Shown here in pieces: positions 19,708-29,250 of a stretch of 38,395 nt of DNA. The DNA is from Sedimenticola sp. (GTDB lineage Bacteria; Pseudomonadota; Gammaproteobacteria; Chromatiales; Chromatiaceae). The DNA lies in assembly GCA_026984055.1 (NCBI GenBank), contig JALSSX010000245.1, forward strand, positions 1 to 38,395. The letters are read 5' to 3'. Within the stretch, counting starts at the first letter, position 1. Each line of letters starts with the position of its first letter. A program made the position numbers and the translations under genes. The notes beneath the pieces were generated by a model that saw nothing but the letters and a program-made list of their open reading frames with translations, did not search any database and was not told the origin of the DNA.

Positions 19708-21823
19708 AGTCGAAGGTGATGGTGTCGCTGGGATCCTGTAGAAAGTAGCCCTGGATGTAGTTCACGCCGATGGTCCACAGCACCGCCAGGCTGTTGGCAT
19801 CCTCGACCGCCGTTGCGATGGTCTTGATATCGAAAGACTGGGCGAGCTCGTTTGCCGCGCCGAGCTCTTCCTGTTTTTCCTGATTGTCGGCCAGATTGTC
19901 CATGAAATCCGGCGCCAGCTTGACGAAATCGAACTTGATGTGCTTCAGCAGGCCACGTGACTGAGGCGTGCGGCCGAAGTGGTCCAGCGCTACCTGACAC
20001 CGTATCTTGCGCAAGCCCTCGATCAGCTGCTTCGATGCTTGAATGTTGTTTCGTACATCGACTTCTTTCAACTGGAACACGATCCAGGCGCCTTTCGCCT
20101 GACAGTCGCGCAGGCAGTCGCAGACCCACAGCAAGAATTCCTGATCTTGAATCCCCTGCGACGATACGTTCAGGAAAAAGTTGATCTTGCGTCCTTCCTT
20201 GCGTTGCCTGGACAGTTCCTCAATGGCGTTCTTGATCACCCAGCGATCGATCTGACTCATCAGATCGGCGTTTTCAGCGGGTTTCAGGAACTCATCCGGC
20301 ATGATGGTCTGGCCATTCTCGCCGGGGAGGCGCAGCATCACCGCATAGTTTTCCCGGGTATCACCTTGCAGACTGACGATGGGTTGATAGACCAGGCTGA
20401 ATCCATCATTCTCAAGCGCCTGGCGAGTCAGCGCGAGCACGTTGTCGGCTTCCACGCCGAGATCCTCGTTGCCGATGGTCTCCTCGTCGATCAGGCTGTT
20501 GTTGTACACACTGACGCGATTTCCGCCCAACGAACTGGCCGATTCGCAGGCGCGGAACGCAAGGCCGATATATTCGTGGCCGGCGTTGCGCGGATAGTCG
20601 TCACAAGCGACGACGCCTATGCTGCATGTCGGGGCGACAAATCGCTTGGTGTTTTCGAAGATATGTTCCTCGACGGATCGTCTGATCTCTTCGCCCAGGG
20701 ATTCGGTGTCGCCGAGTTCGCGGCCCTTGATCAGGATGCCGAACGAGGAATCGCTGATATGCGCGCAGACCGAGCCGTTGGGCACGAGCGAACGAATGAT
20801 ATCCGAAACCTCGAGGACGACCGAATCCGCCGCCTTGATGCCGGAGATATGGTAGACCTCCTGGACGTTGTCCAGGCTGACGATCATCAGTTGGGTTCGA
20901 TCCCGGTTTGCAGGCGTCAGGCGCACGTCGCATTCCTGAACGAAGGCGTCACGGTTCAACAGGCCTGTATGCAGATCCAAGCGTTGCAGCTCGCGGAGCT
21001 TTTCCTCCAGTTCACTGGTATTGCCTTGATCTCGGATGGTGATCTGGGTACAGGGCTCGCCATCCATGTGCGCAGGGGAGAATTCCATGCGCGCCCGGAA
21101 GGACTTCCCGTTTGCATTTCGGCATTGCGTATCCAGCGGCGTCTCGTCGGCTAGCTTCGGCAAGTAACGCATGAATTTCTTCACCTTTGGCAGCTCATCG
21201 GGTTCGATCAGGTCGAGCAGTGGCACGTCGGCCAGCTCTTCCTCGTCGATATAGCCGAACAGCTGAAGATAGACCGGGTTGGCGCGGATATGCATGCCGT
21301 CATGCACATAGGCGATGGCGTCGCGTGAACATTCCATCAGTGTCGTGCAGCGCAGCTCTGTCGCCGCCAGTTCGTTCCGCGCCTCTTCGAGTTGGCGGCG
21401 CATCATGAGGTTATGGTATTCGCGCCTTACCACATGTTGCAGATGCAGCTTGTTGTCTGGGTTGACGATATCGGCCACGCCCTGACCGATTATCTCGACG
21501 ATAGGGTTTGCCCGATCATCGAGCGCACTCAGGTAGATCAGAATTGCGTCGCTATCCGACTGGCGCAGCGCGCCGATGGTGGCGTGAATGTCGCTGTGAT
21601 CCGAATCGCCGACCGCCAATATCAGGTCGCAGTAGTTGGCGGCGAGTGTGTCGGTGAGTTGTTCCAGATCCTGTATCTGACGGGGATGCACGGCGATGCC
21701 GGCGTTTCGCAACATGCTGGCCAGCTCGTTGACCATGCTCAGGGAGGGGGCGATGACGAGCAATTCGATTGCCTGGTGTTCCGCTGCCAGCTTGCCGCTG
21801 ATGTCTTCCATTCTTGCCGCCAT
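19694..21823 (-). CDS. PAS-GGDEF-EAL protein, FimX-like with degenerate catalytic motifs
   Basis: N-terminal receiver-like region, PAS, GGDEF region with SDSSF in place of GG[DE]EF, EAL region starting VYQPIVSL with AVML in place of EAL. ATG at 21823 preferred; ORF open to 21901. Confidence 0.85.
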   Translation of the reverse strand: MAARMEDISGKLAAEHQAIELLVIAPSLSMVNELASMLRNAGIAVHPRQIQDLEQLTDTLAANYCDLILAVGDSDHSDIHATIGALRQSDSDAILIYLSALDDRANPIVEIIGQGVADIVNPDNKLHLQHVVRREYHNLMMRRQLEEARNELAATELRCTTLMECSRDAIAYVHDGMHIRANPVYLQLFGYIDEEELADVPLLDLIEPDELPKVKKFMRYLPKLADETPLDTQCRNANGKSFRARMEFSPAHMDGEPCTQITIRDQGNTSELEEKLRELQRLDLHTGLLNRDAFVQECDVRLTPANRDRTQLMIVSLDNVQEVYHISGIKAADSVVLEVSDIIRSLVPNGSVCAHISDSSFGILIKGRELGDTESLGEEIRRSVEEHIFENTKRFVAPTCSIGVVACDDYPRNAGHEYIGLAFRACESASSLGGNRVSVYNNSLIDEETIGNEDLGVEADNVLALTRQALENDGFSLVYQPIVSLQGDTRENYAVMLRLPGENGQTIMPDEFLKPAENADLMSQIDRWVIKNAIEELSRQRKEGRKINFFLNVSSQGIQDQEFLLWVCDCLRDCQAKGAWIVFQLKEVDVRNNIQASKQLIEGLRKIRCQVALDHFGRTPQSRGLLKHIKFDFVKLAPDFMDNLADNQEKQEELGAANELAQSFDIKTIATAVEDANSLAVLWTIGVNYIQGYFLQDPSDTITFDFNGA

Positions 21824-22167
21824 AGTCGTTTCTCTGCCTGAGTCGAATAAGCCTTGTTGTCTTGGATGGTGATGTTTTCTGGTGTCGTTGTTCAAGCTCA
21901 AAGTAGGGCGTTAGTTTGTTCCAGTGCGCCACGCTGCGTCAAATCAACGCGGTCGGTTACCGGTGCCTCGTCCGTGGGGACGCCGTGAATACCTCCCTGT
22001 AGGCTTGGCCTCGGGCATCCCGCAGCCGAATCAACGGACACGCACGCCAAAATCCGAGGTTCGACCGTAGGATGGTGATCAAACCCGCTTATGCTGTCAA
22101 TAGTGTTCTTGGAAGCGCGCGGACGGGTAGCTGCCATAAGGCTTGTTTTTACTATCTTGTGACATTG

Positions 22168-24039
22168 CTATAACAAAGCCCAGAGTTGGGAGGCATTGCC
22201 GTCGTCGTTTTCACCGGAGGGCCGGCCTTTATCGGCGTCGTTCGCTGCCTTGCCATTACGGTCGATGCGCTGGTAACCGTAGCGGTTGAACGCCGGCGTG
22301 GATTCCATGAACTGAGTAAGCTTCAAGGTAAACCGCTCGTCTCCGGCATGGACCTCTAGGATACGCGATTCGATCTCGTAGTTCGGTGGTAGCAGCACGC
22401 TGCTGTCCTGGGACGCCGAGGCGATCTCTGGCAGCAGCAGGCCACTGATCGTGCTGCCGCCAGCATTGATGCTGCGTGGCGACAGGCGGGCGGCGGTACA
22501 CATCGGGGCGATGATCTCGATGCCGACATGCAGGCTTTTGCCAGGGTGATTGGTCAGCCAGCGTACCACGGCCACGCTGTAACTTTGCTTCTTTGTCGGC
22601 GACTGGATGCCCAGTAATTCACCGACCTTTATCCGAGGCGCCTTATCTGCAGGCCAGACCAGACAATAACCGGCGGCGCTTTCATTTGCGGATTGGCAGG
22701 TGAAGAGCGGCGAACCGCCCGCCGCCGCGTGGTCGCTGCCGTATTCCGAGGAGCTGGGTTCGCTGTCTGCTTGATGGGTGGTGCTGAAGCTTTCGGAAAA
22801 AAGATCCTCGCCAAGCGGATCGCGCGAATCGAGATCCGTTAGTCCGGAGAGCGACGGATAACGCGTCGTCATGAGGCTGCTGTAATCGTTCTCGACCGTG
22901 TTTTCATCGCTGGCGGTCAGCATCCGATGGATGGTGTTGAGTCCCTTTACCACGTTCAGCTCGAAATGCAACTCGGTACGCACGAAGTTGCGTTCCGAGT
23001 TGCGTAATATGCCGATGATCTGCCGGTAGAGCTGAAGCCGGAAACGGTTACTTTTACGTTGCCCCGGCTGGATCGCGGCAAAACGCTTGCGCAGATGTTG
23101 AACAAAATCGCCGCATTCGAATACCAGGTGATGGCGCGGAACCAGCGCATCGAAGGCTTCGATTGCAGCGGGAGGCGTATCACTCAGCAGATCGACCGCG
23201 TAGCGGATCGTCGCGCCGCTGGCCTTGCCTGGAGGTGGTTCGTGGTTCAATGTGATGTGCTCGGACCACTCGGGAAGCAGACGCATCAAGGCTTGTAATT
23301 GGGCGTTGGTGAGCTGATGCGGGGCGCATATGGAAAGTGTGCAGACCTGTGTGTAGAGATCTTCCAGCGTTGATTCCGTTGTCTGGGCCTTGTTCTCGAT
23401 ACGTACCGGAATCCGGCAGATATTGTTCTGCCAGGCATAGGCGTAGAGTTTGTGCAGCTCTTGCCAGCTACCTTCGGGAGATGCTTCGTAATGCTGCGCG
23501 GATTGCCGATGCACCATGCCGAGATAACACACTGCGCGGTGTAGCGAGACGATCAACAAGGCGTTGTCGAACTGGCGCTGTTGGTTAACCAATTGGCTGA
23601 CGATGATCTTGTAACTCAGGGTCAGTTCGAGGTAGAGCTCGCGGCACAGGATGGCGATCTTGCGATTCTTGCGCGATAGTGGCAAGGCGCTATCGATGTA
23701 GTATTTTTCCAGGTTCGCGACGATATAAGCGACCTCGGGCAGGAAGAGTTCTGCGATCCGCAGACGCGTCTTGGGCAGCATCTCGATGCGGTTGAAATCG
23801 ATGATGGCGTTGAATATCCGACGTGAAACCTCGCCGAGGTTGGCGCGAGGCAGGCGTTCCAACCAGCGGGAACACTTCTTGGCGTCGTTGAGTACGGTTT
23901 CGCGGGGCGCGCGCGATTGCTCTGGCAGGTTGAGGTCAAGTACCGGCCGTTGGTTGCTCTGTGTTTTTCCGCCCTTTCGTCTTATCGATATCATCTGGGT
24001 CGTCTGTTCGCCAGGACGCGGTAGTGGTCTGCCCGGCAC
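22168..24039 (-). CDS. Large conserved protein with C-terminal PilZ-like region
   Basis: 623-aa ORF beside the FimX-like gene. C-terminal NESAAGYCLVWP...VGELLGI...VRWLTNHPGKSLHVGIEI resembles PilZ-type domains. ATG at 23994 also possible. Confidence 0.7.
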   Translation of the reverse strand: MPGRPLPRPGEQTTQMISIRRKGGKTQSNQRPVLDLNLPEQSRAPRETVLNDAKKCSRWLERLPRANLGEVSRRIFNAIIDFNRIEMLPKTRLRIAELFLPEVAYIVANLEKYYIDSALPLSRKNRKIAILCRELYLELTLSYKIIVSQLVNQQRQFDNALLIVSLHRAVCYLGMVHRQSAQHYEASPEGSWQELHKLYAYAWQNNICRIPVRIENKAQTTESTLEDLYTQVCTLSICAPHQLTNAQLQALMRLLPEWSEHITLNHEPPPGKASGATIRYAVDLLSDTPPAAIEAFDALVPRHHLVFECGDFVQHLRKRFAAIQPGQRKSNRFRLQLYRQIIGILRNSERNFVRTELHFELNVVKGLNTIHRMLTASDENTVENDYSSLMTTRYPSLSGLTDLDSRDPLGEDLFSESFSTTHQADSEPSSSEYGSDHAAAGGSPLFTCQSANESAAGYCLVWPADKAPRIKVGELLGIQSPTKKQSYSVAVVRWLTNHPGKSLHVGIEIIAPMCTAARLSPRSINAGGSTISGLLLPEIASASQDSSVLLPPNYEIESRILEVHAGDERFTLKLTQFMESTPAFNRYGYQRIDRNGKAANDADKGRPSGENDDGNASQLWALL

Positions 24040-24270
24040 TCATGCTGAATCAAAGTGCGTCGTTGCTTGATCCCTTATCCAAAATCATAGTGATGAAGCT
24101 TTCCCGGTGCTCCATTGGACAGGACAGGGAAGCAGGCTGGTTGCTCTCCGCCAATAGCTGCGGAACCAGGATATACATGTTATGGGAATATGAAAAATCT
24201 TGTCCGGTATATTACCTTACTTTCATGCGCGTCGCCCAACTTATAGCCGAGATCGGTCAAATGCCGAATT

Positions 24271-24322
24271 TTAGCAGGTCGTTGAAAAAGTCCATGGAAG
24301 GACTTTTTCAACATCCCGTTAG
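24271..24322 (-). repeat. Solo 52-bp copy of the intergenic element (terminal hairpin only)
   Basis: TTAGCAGGTCGTTGAAAAAGTCC-ATGGAA-GGACTTTTTCAACATCCCGTTAG. On the minus strand the loop reads TTCCAT, as in the long copies. Confidence 0.8.
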
Positions 24323-24429
24323 TGCGCGTGCGCGAATGCCGACGTGTGGCCGGCCGTGGCTATATCGAGCGTCCCAGCTTTTTGGGAATCGGGTCTCCGG
24401 GCGTTGGCCGCGACGCTACCGGCAATAGA

Positions 24430-25428
24430 TCAAATCAACGGAGATTTTGCGGTTTCACCACGGAGTTCCCTGACCAGGCGGGGCACCAGATAACCTGGTA
24501 AGCGGTCACGCAACCGGCGGTGGATATCTCGGGCAGTGCTTTCGGTCACGGCGAAATGCGCCGTGCCACTGGCCTTGTCGAGCATATGCAGGTAGTAGGG
24601 CAACACGTCGGCGTGGAATAACCGTTGGCTGAGTTCGGCGAGGATGCCTGCGTCGTCGTTGATCCCGCGCAATAGCACGCTCTGATTCAACAGCGCGTCG
24701 CAACAGCTCCGAAAGGTGTGCAACGCGGCGGTCACATCCGACGCCAGTTCGCGAGGGTGATTGGCATGGACGACCAACACGCTCTTCAGCCGGCCGCGCC
24801 CGAGCAGCTCGGATAGGGCGGCATCCAGCCGATCCGGCAGGACGATCGGCAGGCGGCTGTGGATGCGCAAGGTACGCAGATGCGGAATGGCTTCCAGTAT
24901 CTCGACCAGTTCGGTCAGTCTCGCATTGGAGAGTGTTAGTGGATCGCCGCCGCTGAGGATGATCTCATGGATTTCCGCATGCGCCTCCAGGTAGGCGCGG
25001 ATGGCTGTCAGATCCACATGCTGGTCGCCATACGGGAAATTGCGCCTAAAACAGTAGCGGCAATGGATCGCGCAGGCGCCAGTCATCACTAGCAGGGCAC
25101 GACCGTGGTATTTGTGGATGATACCGGGCTGTGGACTGGCGTTAAGATCGCCGACGGGGTCGGCGCTGAATCCCGCAGCCAGCGTTGTTTCCTCGGCGAC
25201 TGGCAGGATCTGCTTCAACAGCGGATCGTCGATATTTCCCTTTTCGATGCGAGCCAGATAGCCCAACGGCGCGGTCAGGCGAAACAGGCGGTTGGCGTCT
25301 TGCATGCCGGGCAGTCGATCGCGGGGTATCCGGAGGTAGTCCGCGAGCGCGTCCGGATCTCGGATGGCGTCCCGCAACTGTTTCGTCCAGTGGTCGCGCT
25401 GCACGATCCGGTGGCTTCGGGTTATCAT
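24430..25428 (-). CDS. epmB: EF-P beta-lysylation protein (lysine 2,3-aminomutase-like radical SAM)
   Basis: [18 protein letters not shown] radical-SAM motif; divergent neighbour of efp. Confidence 0.95.
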   Translation of the reverse strand: MITRSHRIVQRDHWTKQLRDAIRDPDALADYLRIPRDRLPGMQDANRLFRLTAPLGYLARIEKGNIDDPLLKQILPVAEETTLAAGFSADPVGDLNASPQPGIIHKYHGRALLVMTGACAIHCRYCFRRNFPYGDQHVDLTAIRAYLEAHAEIHEIILSGGDPLTLSNARLTELVEILEAIPHLRTLRIHSRLPIVLPDRLDAALSELLGRGRLKSVLVVHANHPRELASDVTAALHTFRSCCDALLNQSVLLRGINDDAGILAELSQRLFHADVLPYYLHMLDKASGTAHFAVTESTARDIHRRLRDRLPGYLVPRLVRELRGETAKSPLI

Positions 25429-25457
25429 TGGCGTTTTTTCCAGATGGTAGTCGAGAT

Positions 25458-26030
25458 ATGGCCAGCTATAGTACCAACGAGTTCCGCGGCGGACTCAAGA
25501 TCATGTTGGACGGTGATCCGTGCAGTATCATCGAGAACGAATTCGTCAAGCCAGGCAAGGGACAGGCGTTCAACCGCGTGAAGATCCGCAACCTGCGTAC
25601 TGGCCGGGTGCTGGAGAAGACCTTTCGTTCCGGTGAATCGGTTGAAGCCGCGGATGTCATGGAGACCCAGCTCCAGTACCTCTATGCCGACGGTGAGTAT
25701 TGGCACTTCATGGATCCCGATACCTATGAACAGGTCGCCGCCGACGAGAGGGCTGTCGGCGATGCGGTGAAATGGATCAAGGAACAAGACGTATGCACTG
25801 TCACGCTGTGGGACGGGGTACCGATCATTGTCGAGCCGCCGAATTTTGTCGTATTGACCATCACCGAGACCGATCCGGGCCTGAAGGGCGACACCTCTGG
25901 CGGTGGCGGCAAGCCGGCGACATTGGAGACTGGCGCGGTGGTGCGCGTGCCGCTATTCGTTCAGACAGGCGACGTGATCAAGGTCGATGCGCGCTCCGGT
26001 GAGTACGTCTCGCGCGCCAAGGATGACTGA
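25458..26030 (+). CDS. efp: Elongation factor P
   Basis: [46 protein letters not shown] with modifiable K34. ORF-track start 25185 is an upstream extension. Confidence 0.98.
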   Translation: MASYSTNEFRGGLKIMLDGDPCSIIENEFVKPGKGQAFNRVKIRNLRTGRVLEKTFRSGESVEAADVMETQLQYLYADGEYWHFMDPDTYEQVAADERAVGDAVKWIKEQDVCTVTLWDGVPIIVEPPNFVVLTITETDPGLKGDTSGGGGKPATLETGAVVRVPLFVQTGDVIKVDARSGEYVSRAKDD

Positions 26031-26978
26031 CTGGCGCCCCACCGCGAGTCCCGGGGTACTGAAGCGCCGCGCCCGGATGTTGGCCGACATCCGGGCTTTT
26101 TTTGCCGAACGGCATGTGCTGGAGGTGCAGACGCCAGCGCTTTCCGCTCATGGCAATCCCGATCCCGCCATCGCCAGCCTGCGATGCTGGCTGCATGCTC
26201 CCGGCGCTGCGGCGGAAAGCGAATACTTTCTGCATACGTCGCCGGAATTCGCGATGAAACGGCTGCTCGTGGCCGGCAGCGGCGATATTTATCAGATCTG
26301 CCCGGTATTCCGCGATGGCGAGGCCGGCCGTTTCCACAATCCGGAGTTCACCCTGTTGGAATGGTACCGTCTGGGCTTCGACTATCATCATCTGATGGAT
26401 GAGGTGGCCGCATTGCTGCGGGAACTGCTCGCCACCGACCTGCCCGAACATCGGTTCGGCTACCACGATGCCTTCGTCGAATATCTTGATGTGGATCCCG
26501 CGAATCTCGATGCCCCGGCGCTGCGCCGGCTGGCGGCGGATCAGGATCTGGATGTCGATGGACTGGAACTGGATTGCGATGGTTGGCTCAATCTGCTGAT
26601 GAGTCATTGCGTCGAACCGAATTTCCCGCGTGAAACCCTGGTATTCGTCAAGGATTGGCCCGAGTCTCAGGCTTCGCTGGCGCGTCTTCTCCAAAAGGAA
26701 CGGCCGAGCGTTTCGAGCTGTACCTGAACGGCATCGAACTGGCCAACGGTTTCAGCGAACTCCGGGATGTCGATGAGCAACGTCGCCGCTTCGAGCGGGA
26801 CAATCAGCAACGGCGGGCGCGCGGCTTGCCGGTCATGCCGCCGGACGAGGCTTTTCTCGCGGCGCTGGAAGCGGGCTTGCCAGATTGCGCCGGTGTCGCT
26901 GTTGGCGTGGATCGCTTGCTGATGCTGGCGACCGATAGTGAATACCTCGATGATGTCCTGAGCTTCTCGATGCGGTGA
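26023..26978 (+). pseudogene. epmA: EF-P lysine lysyltransferase EpmA/GenX, frameshifted (or sequencing indel)
   Basis: ORF 26023-26727 carries the N-terminal and central EpmA sequence. ORF 26655-26978 carries AERFELYLNGIELANGFSEL...AGVAVGVDRLLML in the -1 frame. Confidence 0.88.
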
Positions 26979-27086
26979 ATGGCCGAATAAGCGGAGCCAT
27001 GTTCGCCCATTGGTTTCGTGTTGACGGGTCCTGGCCCGTCAGCGTGTTGGTGAACAGTCGCGGGCAGGCCATTGGGATCGTGAGCT

Positions 27087-27971
27087 TCATGCCGAATAGC
27101 GCCGGCCTATGGTCTCGCGTACCCGTACCCGGTCGCCGGGTCTCAGGTCATCGCGCCAGACGACACTGTCGGGCGGAAACAGCAGGATCACTGTTGAACC
27201 CATGTTGAAGCGGCCCATCTCTTCGCCGCGTTGCAGGCTGGGTGGCGCGGTGTCCCGATAGCGCCAATGAGTGTTTCGCAGACGCCGTGGGGTCACCGTG
27301 CCGGCCCACACGGTGTCGGTGCTGGAGACGAAGATCGCGCCGACCAGAATCGATGCCATCGGCCCGAAGTCGCTCCGGAACAGATTCACGACGCGCTCGT
27401 TGCGCGCGAACAGGCGTGGCAGCAGGCGGGTGGTGACGGTGTTCACGCTGAACAGCCGGCCGGGTACATGGATCATTTCCGCGAGCACGCCATCGCAGGG
27501 CATGTGCACGCGATGGTAGTCGCTGGGCGACAGGTAGATGGTGACGAAGCGGCCGTCGCGAAATGGCTCGGCCAGCGCGGTATTGCCACCCAGCAGTTCT
27601 TCCAGGGTGTAGGCCATGCCCTTGGCCTGGATCAACTCGCCGTCGCGGATGTCGCCAAGCGCGCTGACCATGCCGTCGGCCGGGCTGACGAGCTCGTCAG
27701 GGTCGTTGCTGAGCGGACGCGCATCGGGCTTCAGCGCGCGGGTGAACAAATGGTTGAAGCTGCGATAGTATGTTGGATCGGTTTCGACCGCTTGGTTCAG
27801 ATCGATGGCATGACGGCGCATGGCATATGTGATCAGGCGACGGCTGAACCATGGCCATTCGCAGCGCGCGATGCTGTGCATCAGGCGCGATAACAGATGT
27901 TGTGGCAGCAACCATTGCAGGATCACGAAGCCGCGATTCCTCCAGCCCAATGGGGGGGATGCTTGGCTCAC
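27087..27971 (-). CDS. psd: Phosphatidylserine decarboxylase
   Basis: SPADGMVSALG, SPSDYHRVHMPCDG, C-terminal FNMGSTVILLFP (GST self-cleavage motif). Confidence 0.96.
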   Translation of the reverse strand: MSQASPPLGWRNRGFVILQWLLPQHLLSRLMHSIARCEWPWFSRRLITYAMRRHAIDLNQAVETDPTYYRSFNHLFTRALKPDARPLSNDPDELVSPADGMVSALGDIRDGELIQAKGMAYTLEELLGGNTALAEPFRDGRFVTIYLSPSDYHRVHMPCDGVLAEMIHVPGRLFSVNTVTTRLLPRLFARNERVVNLFRSDFGPMASILVGAIFVSSTDTVWAGTVTPRRLRNTHWRYRDTAPPSLQRGEEMGRFNMGSTVILLFPPDSVVWRDDLRPGDRVRVRETIGRRYSA

Positions 27972-28453
27972 GGTTGGGTCTTGCGCACCGTGGCGTCGAA
28001 GAAGTTACAGATGCCGTTGTCCATGTGCAGAATCAGCGGCACTTTGTCGCCGGCCTTGAAGCGTTTCTCCGGATCGAACAGCATGATGTGCTTGCCGCCG
28101 GGTTCGAAACGGATTGAACCGCCAGGTGGAATCTCGACATCATCCAGATGGACCATGCGCGAGATGCCATTGTCCTCGACCGTGGCGTGCATCATGCTGG
28201 AACCGAATGCCGGGCTTGTCGCGGCGGTGATATGCACTGGCTTGTCGCTGTTGTTGTGAATGGTCAGATAAGCGGCGAGCACGCGTGCGTTCGGCGGCGC
28301 CTCGCGTATCCACGGACTCTCGATAGTGAGGATGTCGGCATGCCCGGCGACCGCAGCCAGGCTCAGCAGGCAAGCGGGCAGAAAATATCTAACAGGCCGT
28401 TGAAAAATAGCATCTTTCAACGGCCTGTGTGCGGTACAGGGAGGTACCGCCAT
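27968..28453 (-). CDS. PCuAC copper chaperone
   Basis: SPWIREAPPNARVLAAYLTIHNN...HATVEDNGISRMVHLDDVEIPPGGSIRFEPGGKHIMLFDP. Candidate starts are ATG 28453 or TTG 28420, both inside repeat copy D. Confidence 0.88.
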   Translation of the reverse strand: MAVPPCTAHRPLKDAIFQRPVRYFLPACLLSLAAVAGHADILTIESPWIREAPPNARVLAAYLTIHNNSDKPVHITAATSPAFGSSMMHATVEDNGISRMVHLDDVEIPPGGSIRFEPGGKHIMLFDPEKRFKAGDKVPLILHMDNGICNFFDATVRKTQP

Positions 28454-28557
28454 TTTCGATGACTGCAAGTCATTGAAAATAAAGGAGCCGGGGAATCGCA
28501 TTTTCCGGTTCCGTCGTTGAAAAAGTCCACGGAAGGACTTTTTTAACATCCTGCTAA
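28389..28557 (-). repeat. Multi-hairpin intergenic element, copy D (subfamily 1)
   Basis: Reverse complement TTAGCAGGATGTTAAAAAAGTCC...GCGGTACCTCCCTGTACCGC...GGCCGTTGAAAGATGCTATTTTTCAACGGCCTGTTAG is colinear with copy E. Confidence 0.88.
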
Positions 28558-29210
28558 AAAAAGCTGTCATGTGACCACTCCCATTGTTTGACGATCTTCT
28601 TGAAATCGGCGGCGATGGCCTTTGGATCATGCTTGCCCTTGAAGGCCGCGACGAAGTTGCCGTCTGGGTCGATCAGCGAGATATTTGCACTGTGCGCGAC
28701 ATCGTAGTTTTCGCCGCCGTTGGCGTCGTCGCGCAGATAGACGACGAACATCTGCTTCGCCAGTTTGGTCAGCTCCTCGTCGCTGCCGGTTGCGGCGAGA
28801 AATTCGGGGTTGAAGTAGCTGACGAATTCCTTCAACTGCTTCGGTGTATCGCGCTTGGGATCGACCGAGATGAACATGAACTCGGTATTGGCCTGTAGCT
28901 TGGGGTCGTCCGCCAGGCGGTTGTAGACGCGCGCCATGTCGGACAGCGCCATTGGGCAGATGTCCGGGCAATGGGTATAGCCGAAGAACACGAACGACCA
29001 GTGCCCCTTCAGGCTGTGCAGAGTGAACGGCTGGCCATTGAAATCGGTCAGCATGAACGGCTGGATGGCGATGGGCTTTGGCATCATCACCGCGCCGACA
29101 TCGCCGAGATCGGGCTTGGCGAAGTAGTGTCCGGCGAAATAACCGCCGATCAGCGCGACAGCGGCAACGAGAAAAAGCTTCAGGCGGTAGCCAAGGGTAC
29201 GTTTGATCAT
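28554..29210 (-). CDS. SCO1/SenC family copper chaperone
   Basis: FVFFGYTHCPDICPMALSDMARVY (CxxxC) and FISVDPKRDTPKQLKEFVSYF. Stop TAG lies at the end of repeat copy D. Confidence 0.93.
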   Translation of the reverse strand: MIKRTLGYRLKLFLVAAVALIGGYFAGHYFAKPDLGDVGAVMMPKPIAIQPFMLTDFNGQPFTLHSLKGHWSFVFFGYTHCPDICPMALSDMARVYNRLADDPKLQANTEFMFISVDPKRDTPKQLKEFVSYFNPEFLAATGSDEELTKLAKQMFVVYLRDDANGGENYDVAHSANISLIDPDGNFVAAFKGKHDPKAIAADFKKIVKQWEWSHDSFF

Positions 29211-29250
29211 AGTGTCATGAAGCTGAAGGTTGTGGGGGGAAAGGGAACCG

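Noticed and set aside
19979-21154. 391-aa plus-strand ORF opposite the FimX-like gene
   Set aside because: Antisense shadow; the minus-strand protein has clear family motifs.
26689-26703. Programmed -1 ribosomal frameshift in epmA
   Set aside because: C CAA AAG does not fit the X XXY YYZ slippery pattern in the P site, and I saw no obvious downstream stimulator. An indel, real or technical, is simpler.
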